Of a stretch of 64,000 nucleotides of DNA, positions 21,001 through 26,160 are shown piece after piece. Each line of letters starts with the position of its first letter. The stretch's first letter is position 1. Position numbers and translations under genes: made by a program. A model generated the notes under the pieces. That model did not search any database and was not told where the DNA came from. It saw nothing but the letters and a program-made list of their open reading frames with translations. The stretch is taken from contig DATJHM010000287.1 of the NCBI GenBank assembly GCA_035493895.1, positions 1-64,000 of the forward strand, in the 5' to 3' direction. This DNA comes from DATJHM01 sp035493895. GTDB lineage: Bacteria > Chloroflexota > Ktedonobacteria > Ktedonobacterales > Ktedonobacteraceae.

Positions 21001-22147
21001 TGGGCGCAGTGAGTCCGTTGCTTCTGCCATCCTGGTTGATGGCTGAGCCTTGAATCAGGGCCAGAATACGATCTCCGTCGCGCTCGGCGTCTGTTTTTCG
21101 CTTGAGCACGATTACGCCGCACCCTTCGCTCCGTCCATATCCATCGGCCAGGGCATCAAAGGTCTTGCATCTCCCATCGCTGGCCAGCATCTGGGCCTGT
21201 GAGAAGGCTATTGATAATTCTGGTGAGAGCAGCAGATTCACGCCTCCTACCAGTGCCAGATTGCTTTCTCCGGCGCGTAAACTCTGGCAGGCCAGATGTG
21301 TCGCAACGAGCGAGGAGGAGCAGGCGGTATCTATTGCCATGCTGGGTCCGCGCACGTCCAGGAAGTAGGAGAGGCGGTTGGCGGCAATACTGAAGGCATT
21401 GCCTGTGCCAAGATAGGCATTGATGATTGTCTCCTGCTCCATGGGAATGTGCGTATAATCGTTGCTGCTTATCCCTATGAAGACTCCTGTCTGGCTCCCG
21501 GCCAGCTTGTCCGCAGCCTGTCCGGCATGTTCCAGGGCCTCCCAGGTAACTTCTAAAAGGAGTCGCTGCTGGGGGTCCATCCAGACGGCCTCGCGTGGCG
21601 CGATATTGAAAAATTCCGCATCGAACTGCTCTACGTGTTTCAGGAAACCGCCGTAGGTGATTGCCTCTGGCTGCTCTTCTGCCTGTGGCCAGGTGTCCCA
21701 ACGCCCTTCTGGTATTTTCCCAATGGCGTCTTTTCCCTCACGAAGCATCTGCCAGAACATTTCCGGTCCATCTGCTCCGGGAAAACGGCACCCGATGCCT
21801 ATGATGGCGATTGCCTCCTCATGCTGGCCTCTGGCTTCTGTTGTGTCGTTGCTCTCATGCGGTTCGCGGCCAGATTCGGTTGCCAGATAGTGAGCAATAG
21901 TGCTGATGTTGGGATATTCCCAGACCAGGGTTGGCGAGAGTTGCTTGCCTAACCAGTCTGCAAGGTCTCCTGAGAGTATCACTGCGTCTCTCGATGAGAG
22001 GCCGTAGCTGGCAAAGGGTTCCTGTAACTCTATCTCCTCTGGTTCGATGGCAAGATGCCGGGCGAGACGCTGGATGAGCCAGTCCTGGATGGCCTCTGCT
22101 GTGTGTAGCTCCTTCTGGTTATTTTCTGGATAGTAGTGCACTCCCAT
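6002..22147 (-). CDS. Hybrid PKS/aminotransferase/NRPS megasynthase for a beta-amino-acyl lipopeptide
   Basis: The 5381-residue protein should take a fatty acyl group from the FAAL, extend it with malonate, transaminate the beta-keto group and add three amino acids. Approximate domains: ACP 20-95 (Ser52); KS 110-535 (Cys276 in DTACSSS; EAHGTGT; KTNIGH); AT 635-930 (GHSIGE near 726); ACP 1035-1105 (GADSL); class III PLP aminotransferase 1250-1690 (ATYGKIVGGG, Lys near 1551); C (HHIIVDGW); A1 2210-2680; PCP (GGHS); C (HHIAADGW); A2 3270-3740; PCP (GGHS); C (HHIVSDGW); A3 4330-4790; PCP (GGDS); E 4905-5345 (HHLAIDIISW, FNYQGHFD). The order resembles iturin/mycosubtilin synthetase A, but with the AT in cis. 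By-eye codes: A1 DAWFCGAVLK (hydrophobic, perhaps Leu), A2 DIMQLGLIWK (Gly), A3 DASTVAAVCK (Tyr-like), the last epimerised to D. The start overlaps the FAAL end by 29 bp, so translation is coupled. Confidence 0.97.
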   Translation of the reverse strand: MGVHYYPENNQKELHTAEAIQDWLIQRLARHLAIEPEEIELQEPFASYGLSSRDAVILSGDLADWLGKQLSPTLVWEYPNISTIAHYLATESGREPHESNDTTEARGQHEEAIAIIGIGCRFPGADGPEMFWQMLREGKDAIGKIPEGRWDTWPQAEEQPEAITYGGFLKHVEQFDAEFFNIAPREAVWMDPQQRLLLEVTWEALEHAGQAADKLAGSQTGVFIGISSNDYTHIPMEQETIINAYLGTGNAFSIAANRLSYFLDVRGPSMAIDTACSSSLVATHLACQSLRAGESNLALVGGVNLLLSPELSIAFSQAQMLASDGRCKTFDALADGYGRSEGCGVIVLKRKTDAERDGDRILALIQGSAINQDGRSNGLTAPNRQAQEAVIRQALKNAALEPDQISYIEAHGTGTPLGDPIEIQALGTVFAASHSKEHPCSIGSVKTNIGHLEAAAGIAGLIKTVLSLMHEEIPPHLHLQTLNPHISQENLPFRIVTEPQTWTRGNEPRRAGVSSFGFGGTNAHIILEEGPQSIAQAESHNERPLHLLTLSARSEAALKKLVGRYEQHIAHHPEQRFQDICYTANTGRSHFPHRLAIMARSAKSVQEQLQMFTIRGKASGLWSGKTQNRRKPKIAFLFTGQGSQYPGMGKQLYETQPGFRRSLDICDEIIRPFLKQPLQAAIIAAPETSTLLVDMAYVQTTLFALEYALTELWSSWGITPDIVLGHSIGEYAAACIAGAFSLEEGLRLVYERGRLMNDLPEKGAMAAVLADTNRILEQLANFADDIVISAFNGPRHTVIAGPGEALANALQVLEEQGIATQPLPIGQACHSAFVDPMLDAFEQLASQITYQPLKRPLVSTVTGQICEPGTRLEASYWQRQLREPVRFAQGIATLAAYGVQCNLEIGPAPSLLGMGKRCFTSGNMSWLPSLKQKQHDWQVLLSSLGELYVQGAAVNWEGFEQGYPRKRIELPTYPFERKRYWLKAARTEQNKSRETEPILQVAQFSPTHNGKLQLMSEHISTTSGPQHIQEGDGVSASQTDTILATLRSLVGRLLQIEAESIDDQAPFLEMGADSLVLIEAVRTIEKSFGVKLSVKLLFEELTTLRALADYIGHNIPEIYIPGEAINRKEPQSELAVPTSAMEQWVPVDTSHDPENPQVHNGHTKLLAPDKMIGTETERLMSQQLSLLSQVMSQQLAILQNSTIPEEKIAPTGQVRLQQSQHMPSLNGHTTVQTHEEKLHTQQTGKKNGAPSEQKSYVPYQAIKPGAMGGLTRQQQRHLDALIEHYTRRTQQSRKQTEAKRSVLADNRNAAGFRFSIKEMLYPIIARRSQGAKFWDVDGNEYIDISMGFGVNLFGHNAPFIVEAMEAQLKQGIQLGPQAELAGEVAELIHDLTGMERVTFCNSGTEAVMTALRLARTGTGRKKIAIFAGSYHGTFDGVLAEGHNLGKEIAVEPMAPGTPAGMIADVLVLDYASSQALEQIQAHAHELAAVLVEPVQSRRPDQQPQAFLQQIRRICDQGGIALIFDEVITGFRIHPGGAQAWFGVKADLATYGKIVGGGMPIGVVAGKASFMNGIDGGVWRYGDMSYPQAETTFFAGTFCKHPLTMAAARAVLNVLKSTGIELQESLNKKTEQLAKALNTYFSKEQVPLHVVYFGSLFRFTFTGNMDLFFYHLLDKGIYIWEGRNCFLSTAHTGENIASIIQAVKESIEEMRAGGFLPTGPANPGNAIVEPAASEPAINIQSKQQHTIQETAPLTEAQKQLWLLSHVEDNASIAYNETVAIQLEGALQHGLLHRAIQTVVDRHEALRTIIDQEGEWQYIQSDLQIDLPMIDFSNDAPHEASAHIEQWLKAENQFSFDLTQGPLVRFSLLKQTEQQHIFVFSAHHIIVDGWSMGVILQEISTYYNAACNNIAFDLAQPLQFREYIRWQEQQQQSEDSSTNEAVWLEQFQAPLPVLELPADRPRPVNQSFHGARVSTAFDEQLCNALKQVSRQNGCTFFMTLLAGYTALLHRITGQEDIIVGVPVAGRALEGSESLVGYCVNIVPLRSTIRAEETFLEHLMETKKSWLNSYGRHEYPFSILINKLRLPRDPSRFPLISSTFNLDRATSAPHMHNLTARLMLPDIQATKFDLSVNSIEQSGELLLQFDYNPDLFDEGSIRRLQGYLHTLFESVVAGIEQPLKKIPILRPEEIQQQFIEWNATWRLYPLDRGVHQLFEVQVRKNPTATAIEQQGKQISYQELNVRANQIAHYLHKQQKIQPEQCIGIICERSIEQVIAILGILKARGTYLPIDPKYPRERSKFMLQDAQVPLIFSQTHLREQTEGLDVEILFLDDDEDRRKLAEQEETNPVSKVEMGQLAYVIYTSGSTGLPKGVEVTHNNLLNLVYWHLQNFSMSSEDSATLIASPAFDASVWELWPYLIAGARLKIPDEETRISAPALRDWLIEQKINLCFLPTPLTEAITALPWPEQVPLRVLCTGGDILHQIAAPLPFKIYNAYGPTEYTVLTTLAEAQHGENRLPAIGMPIANTQIYVLDPQQQPVPIGVPGELYIGGDGLARGYLRRPELTAERFVPHLYSLEQGARLYRTGDLVRYRADGTLEFVGRIDQQIKLRGFRIELDEITVVLRQHKQVQDAIVILRKDQAGEQRLIGYVVATAESDPATLQHELRNHLKAYLPDYMLPREIIFLQAIPLTTNGKVDRQALPEPERRSNRSEQLLPGNPIEQQLMTIWEELLGQSALKLEDNFFELGGHSLLLTRLANQIYSTFHLELPLQTLFHVPVLEEMAREISERLQEQGTLTPEEPIARIERTGRLPLSFAQRRLWFLQRFEQESAAYNIPLVVHLTGQLELNILEQTLQKIVQRHEILHTIFAEVEGIPYQIITAPERFHYTVVDLKAIPSAFREDEVQAYITQEAQHPFLLEKDVPIRACLLQMAHQEHILILTLHHIAADGWSTSILVQEIASIYRALMQGEEPQLPALEIQYADFAHWQQSWLQGEKLQTLLAYWQKQLAGATPLLQLPTDHARPAIQTFNGAHLSFDLTQELSEALNSVARQQQVTLFMLLLGAFQVLLHKYSHQEDILIGTPIANRTRQETEKLIGMFVNTLVLRAHLHASMSFKELLDQVREVSLEAYAHQDLPFEMLVEKLTPERNLSYHSLFQVFFALQNAPQPIMELPELALQPLEIEYGVSKFDLTLTMGETRAGLRGDFEYNTDLFEVATIVRMSGHFQTILESIIVQAERPLWQLCLLTPPERQQLLIAWNDTQTDYPTEQSIQQLIEAQVARTPEAPAISFGEETLTYRELNQEANQIAHTLQLLGVGPDVLVGLCVERSLAMSIGLLAILKAGGAYVPLDPAFPAERIAFMLQDAQVPILLTQSHLQPQLQTSQTNVLYLDEQGLLESQAQENPSVNVLPEHLAYVIYTSGSTGRPKGVQISQQAAFNLLTAMQREPGMSAQDRLLAITTLSFDIATMEMLLPLISGAHLIIAPRESVIDGEALATLVETTKCTILQATPITWRMLLAAGWRAPAGLKMLCGGEALPADLATQLITPESTLYNLYGPTETTIWSTYTRIEAGTEITIGKPIANTTLYLLDEQSQPVPIGVPGELYIGGDGLSRGYLHRPELTAEKFVPNPFAQQPGERLYRTGDRARYQANGQLCCLGRTDFQVKLRGFRIEPGEIENILRQHPAVQEGVVVLREDAPGDQQLVAYLVPTVEARLDAESLLQTLHSHLRAQLPDYMIPREIVLLEELPKTPNNKIDRKALPKPMRTRREEVEELPRTLLETELATLWEYLLSTEQVRLTDNFFELGGHSLLLTQLSTRIRSTFQVELPLHTLFQEATLQRMAGAISSALHEQERIFDEQPLAPVKRERELPLSFAQQRLWFLQQLDEQSPAYNMPSPVRLKGMLKIDILEQAIQEIIRRHESLRTTFSIQQGQPVQIVQPVTPFTLNLLDLGDASEEQLQEFILREAQQPFRLAQELPIRASLLRISEQEHILLFTLHHIVSDGWSTELLVQELATLYLAFAEERPSPLADLPVQYADFALWQRQWLQGSRLEALLAYWKMQLAGAPALLHLPTDQPRPTMQTYRGARRPFVLSSELSARIKALAHQEQVTLFMVLLAALQTLLYHYSQQDDILIGTPIANRTRQETEKLIGVFVNTLVLRTRIEPRNTFRALLNQVRTTTLEAYKHQDLPFEILVNTLAPERNLSHHPLFQVMLVLQNTPRTTFELPADEQHRLELQEVELDNGTARFDLTFALEERKEGLKGELEYNTDLFEEPGIVRLITHFQYLLEQIVANPEQELWQLSPLSQTEKMHLLEISNLTEQPLPEGMSLSQMFEIQAQRSPEATALVFAQKQLSYRELNQRANQLAHLLQESGIGPERCVGLAVEPSFDMIIGFLGILKAGGVYVPLDPGYPQERLRFMFADAQIALLLTQQHLIHQLPEADLPTLCLDSLEERIAGYSSENLEQETTPENLAYIIYTSGSTGQPKGTMITHRGLYNLALAQSRTFQINAESRILQFASINFDASISEFAMAFISGATLYLAPRDVLADPLDLLRQQAITKVTLPPAMLAVLPENDLPALKTVVSAGEACTAELVARWAPGRHFFNAYGPTEITVCSTIAECSPDGKQPGIGRPIANNQVYVLDRFMQPVPVGTVGELYLGGIGIARGYLGQPALSAERFVPDPFSKEAGARIYRTGDLGRYTVDGSLYYLGRSDQQIKLHGFRIELGEIEAQLNLHPGIQQAIVSIREDHPGIKRLVAYVVPEKQGKLTGDDLKRYLQERVPHYMIPALIVQLDALPCFPNGKVDRKALPAPDSERSEQEYTAASTEIEHILAEICESVLGIEHIGVNDNFFELGGDSILSIQVIVKAREAGLQLSPKQFFQYQTIAQLAAVAGTVPAIQAEQGRVTGEVPLTPIQHWFFALDNPERQHWNQAVLLTVKQPLEHTLLRQACQELLQQHDSLRARYQQEESGWRQIFLDIEENEVFHSVDLSGLAGEEQLQALERVAGEAQANLNLADGPLLCAVYFDLGEQQDRLLLIVHHLAIDIISWYPLLEDLQTAYLCLQQGVAVHLPAKTSSYKDWATQLAAYAQTEDLQQEMIYWLDPRRKTIKPLPIERPDGKNSEGTARNVNTTLASNETLALQRDVPASYHTPIHEVLLTALALSIARWNDTQRVLIDLEGFGREELFETIDISRTAGWFTTIYPVLLEVTETFYSEPGKALKSIKEQLRQVPQHGIGYGLLRYLHQNQENREQLQALPNAEVIFNYQGHFDQRLPQTGLFGLATESIGPAHSALAARGHQLEINAYIVNEQLHIDWTYSEEQYAHSTIARLAHAFTEYLRALIAHCQSPEAGGYTPSDFSKMSFEQDELDTLLDELSFSIED

Positions 22148-23924
22148 TACTTCCCCCCCACAGATCTAATGTCCCCGCTAGAAACTTTTCTCTGCACATG
22201 TGCCGCTGGATTTTGCCACTGGATGTCTTTGGAATGCTTCCCGGTTTGATGAAGACGATTTCTTTGACCTGAAGATCGTGTTGTTGCGCGACTGCCTGAC
22301 GTATGGCCTTGATCAGGCTTTCTTTTGCAATCGGTATACGCATGGGCAAGCTGGTCTGAGATGCCGCCGATTCTGCTTCGTAATGGCGATCGATTTCGGC
22401 GACGATGATCACTTGCTCGGTTTCCTCTCGATCCAGGGCAAATGCTGCGCTATTGTTGCTACGCAGAGCCTCGTGGCTCTGCTCGACGGTGAGCTCGATA
22501 TCTTGCGGATAATGGTTGCGCCCGTCGATGATAATAAGATCTTTAAGTCGACCGGTAATATAGAGCTCGTTCTCATACAGAAAGCCCAGATCGCCTGTGC
22601 GCATATAGGGCCCTTGCCCATTGGCGAGATAGGCTCCGAAGGTCTTTTTTGTCTCTTCTTCCCGATCCCAGTAGCCCTGTGCGACACTTGGACCGCTGAC
22701 CCATATTTCGCCAATCCGCTCAGGCTGACAGATGCGTTCTGTCTCAGGATCAACTATACATATACGCTGATCCAGGCAGGTGTTGCCACAACTGACAAAA
22801 TGAGAGGCATGGCTATATTCGCTGCTACAGATGACGACCCGGTTGTTGCGGAGCTCGTTACTGTCTATGCTCAGCGCTTTCGGTGCTCTCTTGTTTGAGC
22901 TGAATGTGACAAAGAGGGTCGCTTCGGCGAGCCCATAGAGGGGCCTTAACGCTTTCTGGCTGAAACCACTCTCTGCAAAGACTGTAGCGAAACGTTCGAG
23001 AGTTCCTATACGTATATGCTCGGAACCATTGAATGCCTGTCTCCATGTGCTCAGGTCGAGTGTTGCTCTCTGCTCAGCGCTGATTTTCTCTACGCACAGA
23101 TCATAGGCGAAGTTTGGTGCTCCGCTGGTGTCTGCCTGATAGCGCGAGATGGCTTGTAACCAGCGAAATGGTTTCTGTAGGAAAGCCAGGGGTGAAAACA
23201 GAATGCATTCATATCCCCAATATAACGATTGCAAGGCGTTCCCGATCAGGCCCATATCATGAAACAGGGGTAGCCAGCTCACGTAGGTACTCTTCTCCGG
23301 ATATTCTGCGGCGTGACGCAGGAGCTTGAAGTTGTGGATCAGGTTGCCGTGGCTGACCATGACTCCTCTGGGTAGGGATGTGGAGCCTGAGGTGTACTGG
23401 AGCAGCGCTAGATGCTGGGGGGTGATCTCGGGCTCTCTCCACTCTTCTGCCCAACCTCGCGCCAGATCATCCGATGCGAGACAGGGGATAGTTGTTGCTG
23501 TCTGCCTGTCTAAACTCTCAGCGACCAGGCCTGTCATGGCGGATGTGGTTAGGATTGCCGCAGGCTGCGCGCTCTCTACAATGGCCCGAAAACGTGGCAT
23601 GGTCCGCTTGAATTGTATCGCCGCTGGTAGATAGAGAGGGACGGCTACGCTTCCCGCATAAAGACAGCCAAAGAATGCCGCTATATACTCTATGCCTTGC
23701 GGATATAATAACAGGACCCTTCCTCCCGCAGCTCCACTCTCTTGCAATCTGCCCGCAATTACTCTAGCCTTGTGGTCTAATTCTGCATAGCTGATAGAAA
23801 TTTCCTCTTGTTCTCCATCATTGAGATAGATATACGCTTTTTGCTGACCCTGGCGCTGCGCCCTCGCCCTCAAGGTCTCAACGAGAGTATAATGCTCCAC
23901 CCTTACAACCACAGATGTCCCCAT
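22119..23924 (-). CDS. Fatty acyl-AMP ligase (FAAL)
   Basis: This enzyme adenylates a long-chain fatty acid and transfers it to an acyl carrier protein rather than to CoA, thereby priming the assembly line. The 601 residues match FAAL length. Visible motifs are the ANL phosphate loop YTSGSTSLPRG (about residues 177-187), WLPLFHDMGLIG typical of FAALs, YGLAEAT, RTGDLGF and a C-terminal KTSSGKIQR with the catalytic Lys. Its stop lies 29 bp inside the next gene, whose N-terminal ACP is the probable acceptor. The ribosome site at the ATG is weak (AAAGAG directly adjacent), so a GTG slightly downstream is possible. The 273 bp upstream (23925-24197) is AT-rich and has no gene. Confidence 0.93.
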   Translation of the reverse strand: MGTSVVVRVEHYTLVETLRARAQRQGQQKAYIYLNDGEQEEISISYAELDHKARVIAGRLQESGAAGGRVLLLYPQGIEYIAAFFGCLYAGSVAVPLYLPAAIQFKRTMPRFRAIVESAQPAAILTTSAMTGLVAESLDRQTATTIPCLASDDLARGWAEEWREPEITPQHLALLQYTSGSTSLPRGVMVSHGNLIHNFKLLRHAAEYPEKSTYVSWLPLFHDMGLIGNALQSLYWGYECILFSPLAFLQKPFRWLQAISRYQADTSGAPNFAYDLCVEKISAEQRATLDLSTWRQAFNGSEHIRIGTLERFATVFAESGFSQKALRPLYGLAEATLFVTFSSNKRAPKALSIDSNELRNNRVVICSSEYSHASHFVSCGNTCLDQRICIVDPETERICQPERIGEIWVSGPSVAQGYWDREEETKKTFGAYLANGQGPYMRTGDLGFLYENELYITGRLKDLIIIDGRNHYPQDIELTVEQSHEALRSNNSAAFALDREETEQVIIVAEIDRHYEAESAASQTSLPMRIPIAKESLIKAIRQAVAQQHDLQVKEIVFIKPGSIPKTSSGKIQRHMCREKFLAGTLDLWGGSNGSALLSRK

Positions 23925-24197
23925 CTCTTTATAAATCTTTCTACGACTATTAAAGTAGTAGTTACACTGTTATCCAATAATATACTTATCTCCTACCGGT
24001 TGCCTATTGTCAGCGATATGAAGATATGACAGTAACAAAAATGCAATTGGATTATAAAGAAAGATAACGAGTTGTGTCAAATCATAAATGCATATCCATA
24101 AATCGGAAATATACATAAAATGAAAAAATAAAGTGAGACTCTCTATTATATCGTCTTACTCTCGTTACACTCTCAATTTTCTTCGCTATTTTTGTGC

Positions 24198-24953
24198 TTA
24201 ATTTTGGACCTGCTGACGGATTACCTGAAGAAGTTTGCTTTGCTCCTGGTGTAGGAAAAAATGGTGCCCCGGATAGATATGCAATTGGAAATTCCCGCTG
24301 GTATGGTGTTGCCAGGCTTCCAGGTCCGTGATGGGTATCTGGGTATCTTCGGTTCCGCCAAATGCGGTGATTGGATAGGTGAATCTTTCTTGCTCTGTGA
24401 AATGATAGGTCTCACACAGGGTAAAGTCAGCTCTCAGCAGGGGGAGGAACAACTGCATAAGTTCGGCGTGCTGTAAAATCTCTTCCGGCGTCCCGCTTAA
24501 ATCTCTTAATCGAGCAATCAGTTCGTGATCGGGCAGGGCGTGGACATCTGGTTCTCGCCGTTTGATATGTGGGGCCCGGTGGGCTGAGACGAAGAGCTGC
24601 TCTGGCTCTGGTAGCCCTGTTTGCCGCAGGTAGCGCGCTAGCTCGAAGCTGATCAGGCTGCCCATGCTATGGCCAAAGAAGGCGAATGGTCTATCGAAAT
24701 AGGGACGTAGCTCGCTTGCCAGTGCCTGGACGAGCGGCTCTATCTGGCTGTAGGCGGTTTCATGTAGTCGTTGCTCTCTGCCGGGAAGTTTGATGGCGCA
24801 GACCTGAATTTCGGGGGGGAGCTGTGCTGACCAGTTATGAAATATTCTGGCTCCTCCTCCAGCGTAAGGAAAGCAGAAGAGCCGTAGCTTGATTGGTGCC
24901 TGAGGATTGCTTATCTGTATCCATGTCGTTTGTGTAAATGTTCTTTTGTTCAA
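24198..24953 (-). CDS. Type II thioesterase (NRPS/PKS editing)
   Basis: This discrete alpha/beta-hydrolase probably removes misprimed or stalled acyl groups from the carrier domains of the neighbouring synthetases. The 251 residues match the family. Seen: FCFPYAGGGA near the N-terminus, the nucleophile motif GHSMGS (Ser96), a late Asp in GGTEDTQIP and the catalytic His in YPGHHFF. The start is a TTG at 24953 with GAGGA eight bases upstream; no in-frame ATG fits better. It lies between the dioxygenase and the FAAL on the same strand. It is not a release domain; the releasing enzyme of the pathway is not in the window. Confidence 0.92.
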   Translation of the reverse strand: MNKRTFTQTTWIQISNPQAPIKLRLFCFPYAGGGARIFHNWSAQLPPEIQVCAIKLPGREQRLHETAYSQIEPLVQALASELRPYFDRPFAFFGHSMGSLISFELARYLRQTGLPEPEQLFVSAHRAPHIKRREPDVHALPDHELIARLRDLSGTPEEILQHAELMQLFLPLLRADFTLCETYHFTEQERFTYPITAFGGTEDTQIPITDLEAWQHHTSGNFQLHIYPGHHFFLHQEQSKLLQVIRQQVQN

Positions 24954-25151
24954 TGTATTTCCTCAATCATTCGTGTTTTTCCGCATCAAGATGATCGTGT
25001 GGCTATTCTAAAAGGGGAAGATATTTTTGTACATAGGGCTGGTGTCGATCAGGGGGGATCTTCTTTTGTGGCGGTCGAGGGCCAGGAGCGCTCCAACGTT
25101 CCTGCCACTGACCTTCTGTTGGAGCACTTGCTGATCCCTCTGTACGTGTAT

Positions 25152-25916
25152 TTATCTCTCGGCGCGCTGAATACTTGCCTGCATGCCCGCCCACTCTTTC
25201 CAGATGTCGGTCATGCATTCCCAGCGCAATGCCTCATGCTGGACATGCAAGAGGCGAAAGAAAATTCCGTAGCGGATTGCCGCTGAGCTGTTTCCTGCTA
25301 TACCATGTGCCAGTTGATAATGGCAGAGCACCGCATCTCCGGCCTGTGCGGTAATCTGCTGTACGGCTGGCAGGGCAACATCGGGCATTCCTTGCAAAAG
25401 CGATTGCGGCGTATGCTGGCGAAAATAGCTTTCATACAGCCGATGTGTGCCCGGCCAGGCGCTGAAATTGCCCATAAAGTCATGAGGAATGTCGCTGAGA
25501 AAGATCCCTATCAGCGCCGTGAAGTTGTTAATTTGCCCTGCCGGTACGCCATTGTTCGCCGTGTGCATGCCATCGAGATGGGGTGCTGGTGGCTGTGCTG
25601 GTTTTAGCGCGGGAAAACGCAACGCAATCTGCCCGTGATTCACCGGCTGGACCTGCCCTGTTCCTATCATAGACTCTGCTATATCCCATAAGGGTGAGCG
25701 ATGAAGCAGGTTGGTAATCGCTGGCTTGTCGGTCAATTCTGGACAATAGCTTTGCGAGCGATAGATGGGGAGCTTTACCGGATCGATGCCCTCATTGCCC
25801 AATGAGGCATTGATGGCCTGTGTTGCCTCGTCTACAAGTTCTCTGCTAATAATGCCAGGCAACTTGAGAAAACCGTCCCGGTAAAATGTTTGTTTCTGCT
25901 CTTCGCTGAGTTCCAT
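25152..25916 (-). CDS. Phytanoyl-CoA dioxygenase (PhyH) family Fe(II)/2-oxoglutarate oxygenase
   Basis: Counting from the ATG at 25916 (254 residues), the iron-binding triad is His113-x-Asp115 (PHLDGMH) and His204 (QLAHG), with Arg215 placed to bind 2-oxoglutarate. This start is preferred over the ATG ten codons upstream because AAAGGAGG lies just before it. PhyH enzymes hydroxylate, or rarely halogenate, small molecules and carrier-bound substrates. As the first gene of the lipopeptide operon it is probably a tailoring enzyme acting on the fatty acid or a residue; the substrate cannot be read from the sequence. The 198 bp to the thioesterase start contains no gene that I can support. Confidence 0.85.
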   Translation of the reverse strand: MELSEEQKQTFYRDGFLKLPGIISRELVDEATQAINASLGNEGIDPVKLPIYRSQSYCPELTDKPAITNLLHRSPLWDIAESMIGTGQVQPVNHGQIALRFPALKPAQPPAPHLDGMHTANNGVPAGQINNFTALIGIFLSDIPHDFMGNFSAWPGTHRLYESYFRQHTPQSLLQGMPDVALPAVQQITAQAGDAVLCHYQLAHGIAGNSSAAIRYGIFFRLLHVQHEALRWECMTDIWKEWAGMQASIQRAER

Positions 25917-26079
25917 TTTTCCTCCTTTGTGGGCCTGTGGAAGCATAGTATCTCTTCTTAATACATCGCCATTTTTTAAGGTAACATATTTGCAAAGATT
26001 TAGAAAGGTCTTTTTTTAATGTAAAAAGAATGCCTGTTATGTGAGAGCACAAGTCGGCCAGAAAAAATCATAAGTCGCC

Positions 26080-26113
26080 TTACACGATGAAACAAGTTTT
26101 GCCCATCGTGTAA
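26080..26113 (-). terminator. Hairpin downstream of the beta-propeller gene
   Basis: There is a 10-bp perfect stem (TTACACGATG / CATCGTGTAA) with a 14-base loop, about 50 bp past the stop of the minus-strand propeller gene. On the minus strand a T-run follows only after some 15 bases, so this is an imperfect intrinsic terminator. Confidence 0.5.
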
Positions 26114-26160
26114 AGCGGTGATTGTGCTTTATCGGCACGTTTTACTGATACGTGGCTCTA

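Noticed and set aside
25003..25218. 71-residue minus-strand frame between the thioesterase and PhyH genes
   Set aside because: It overlaps the end of PhyH in another frame, has no ribosome site and no recognisable similarity.
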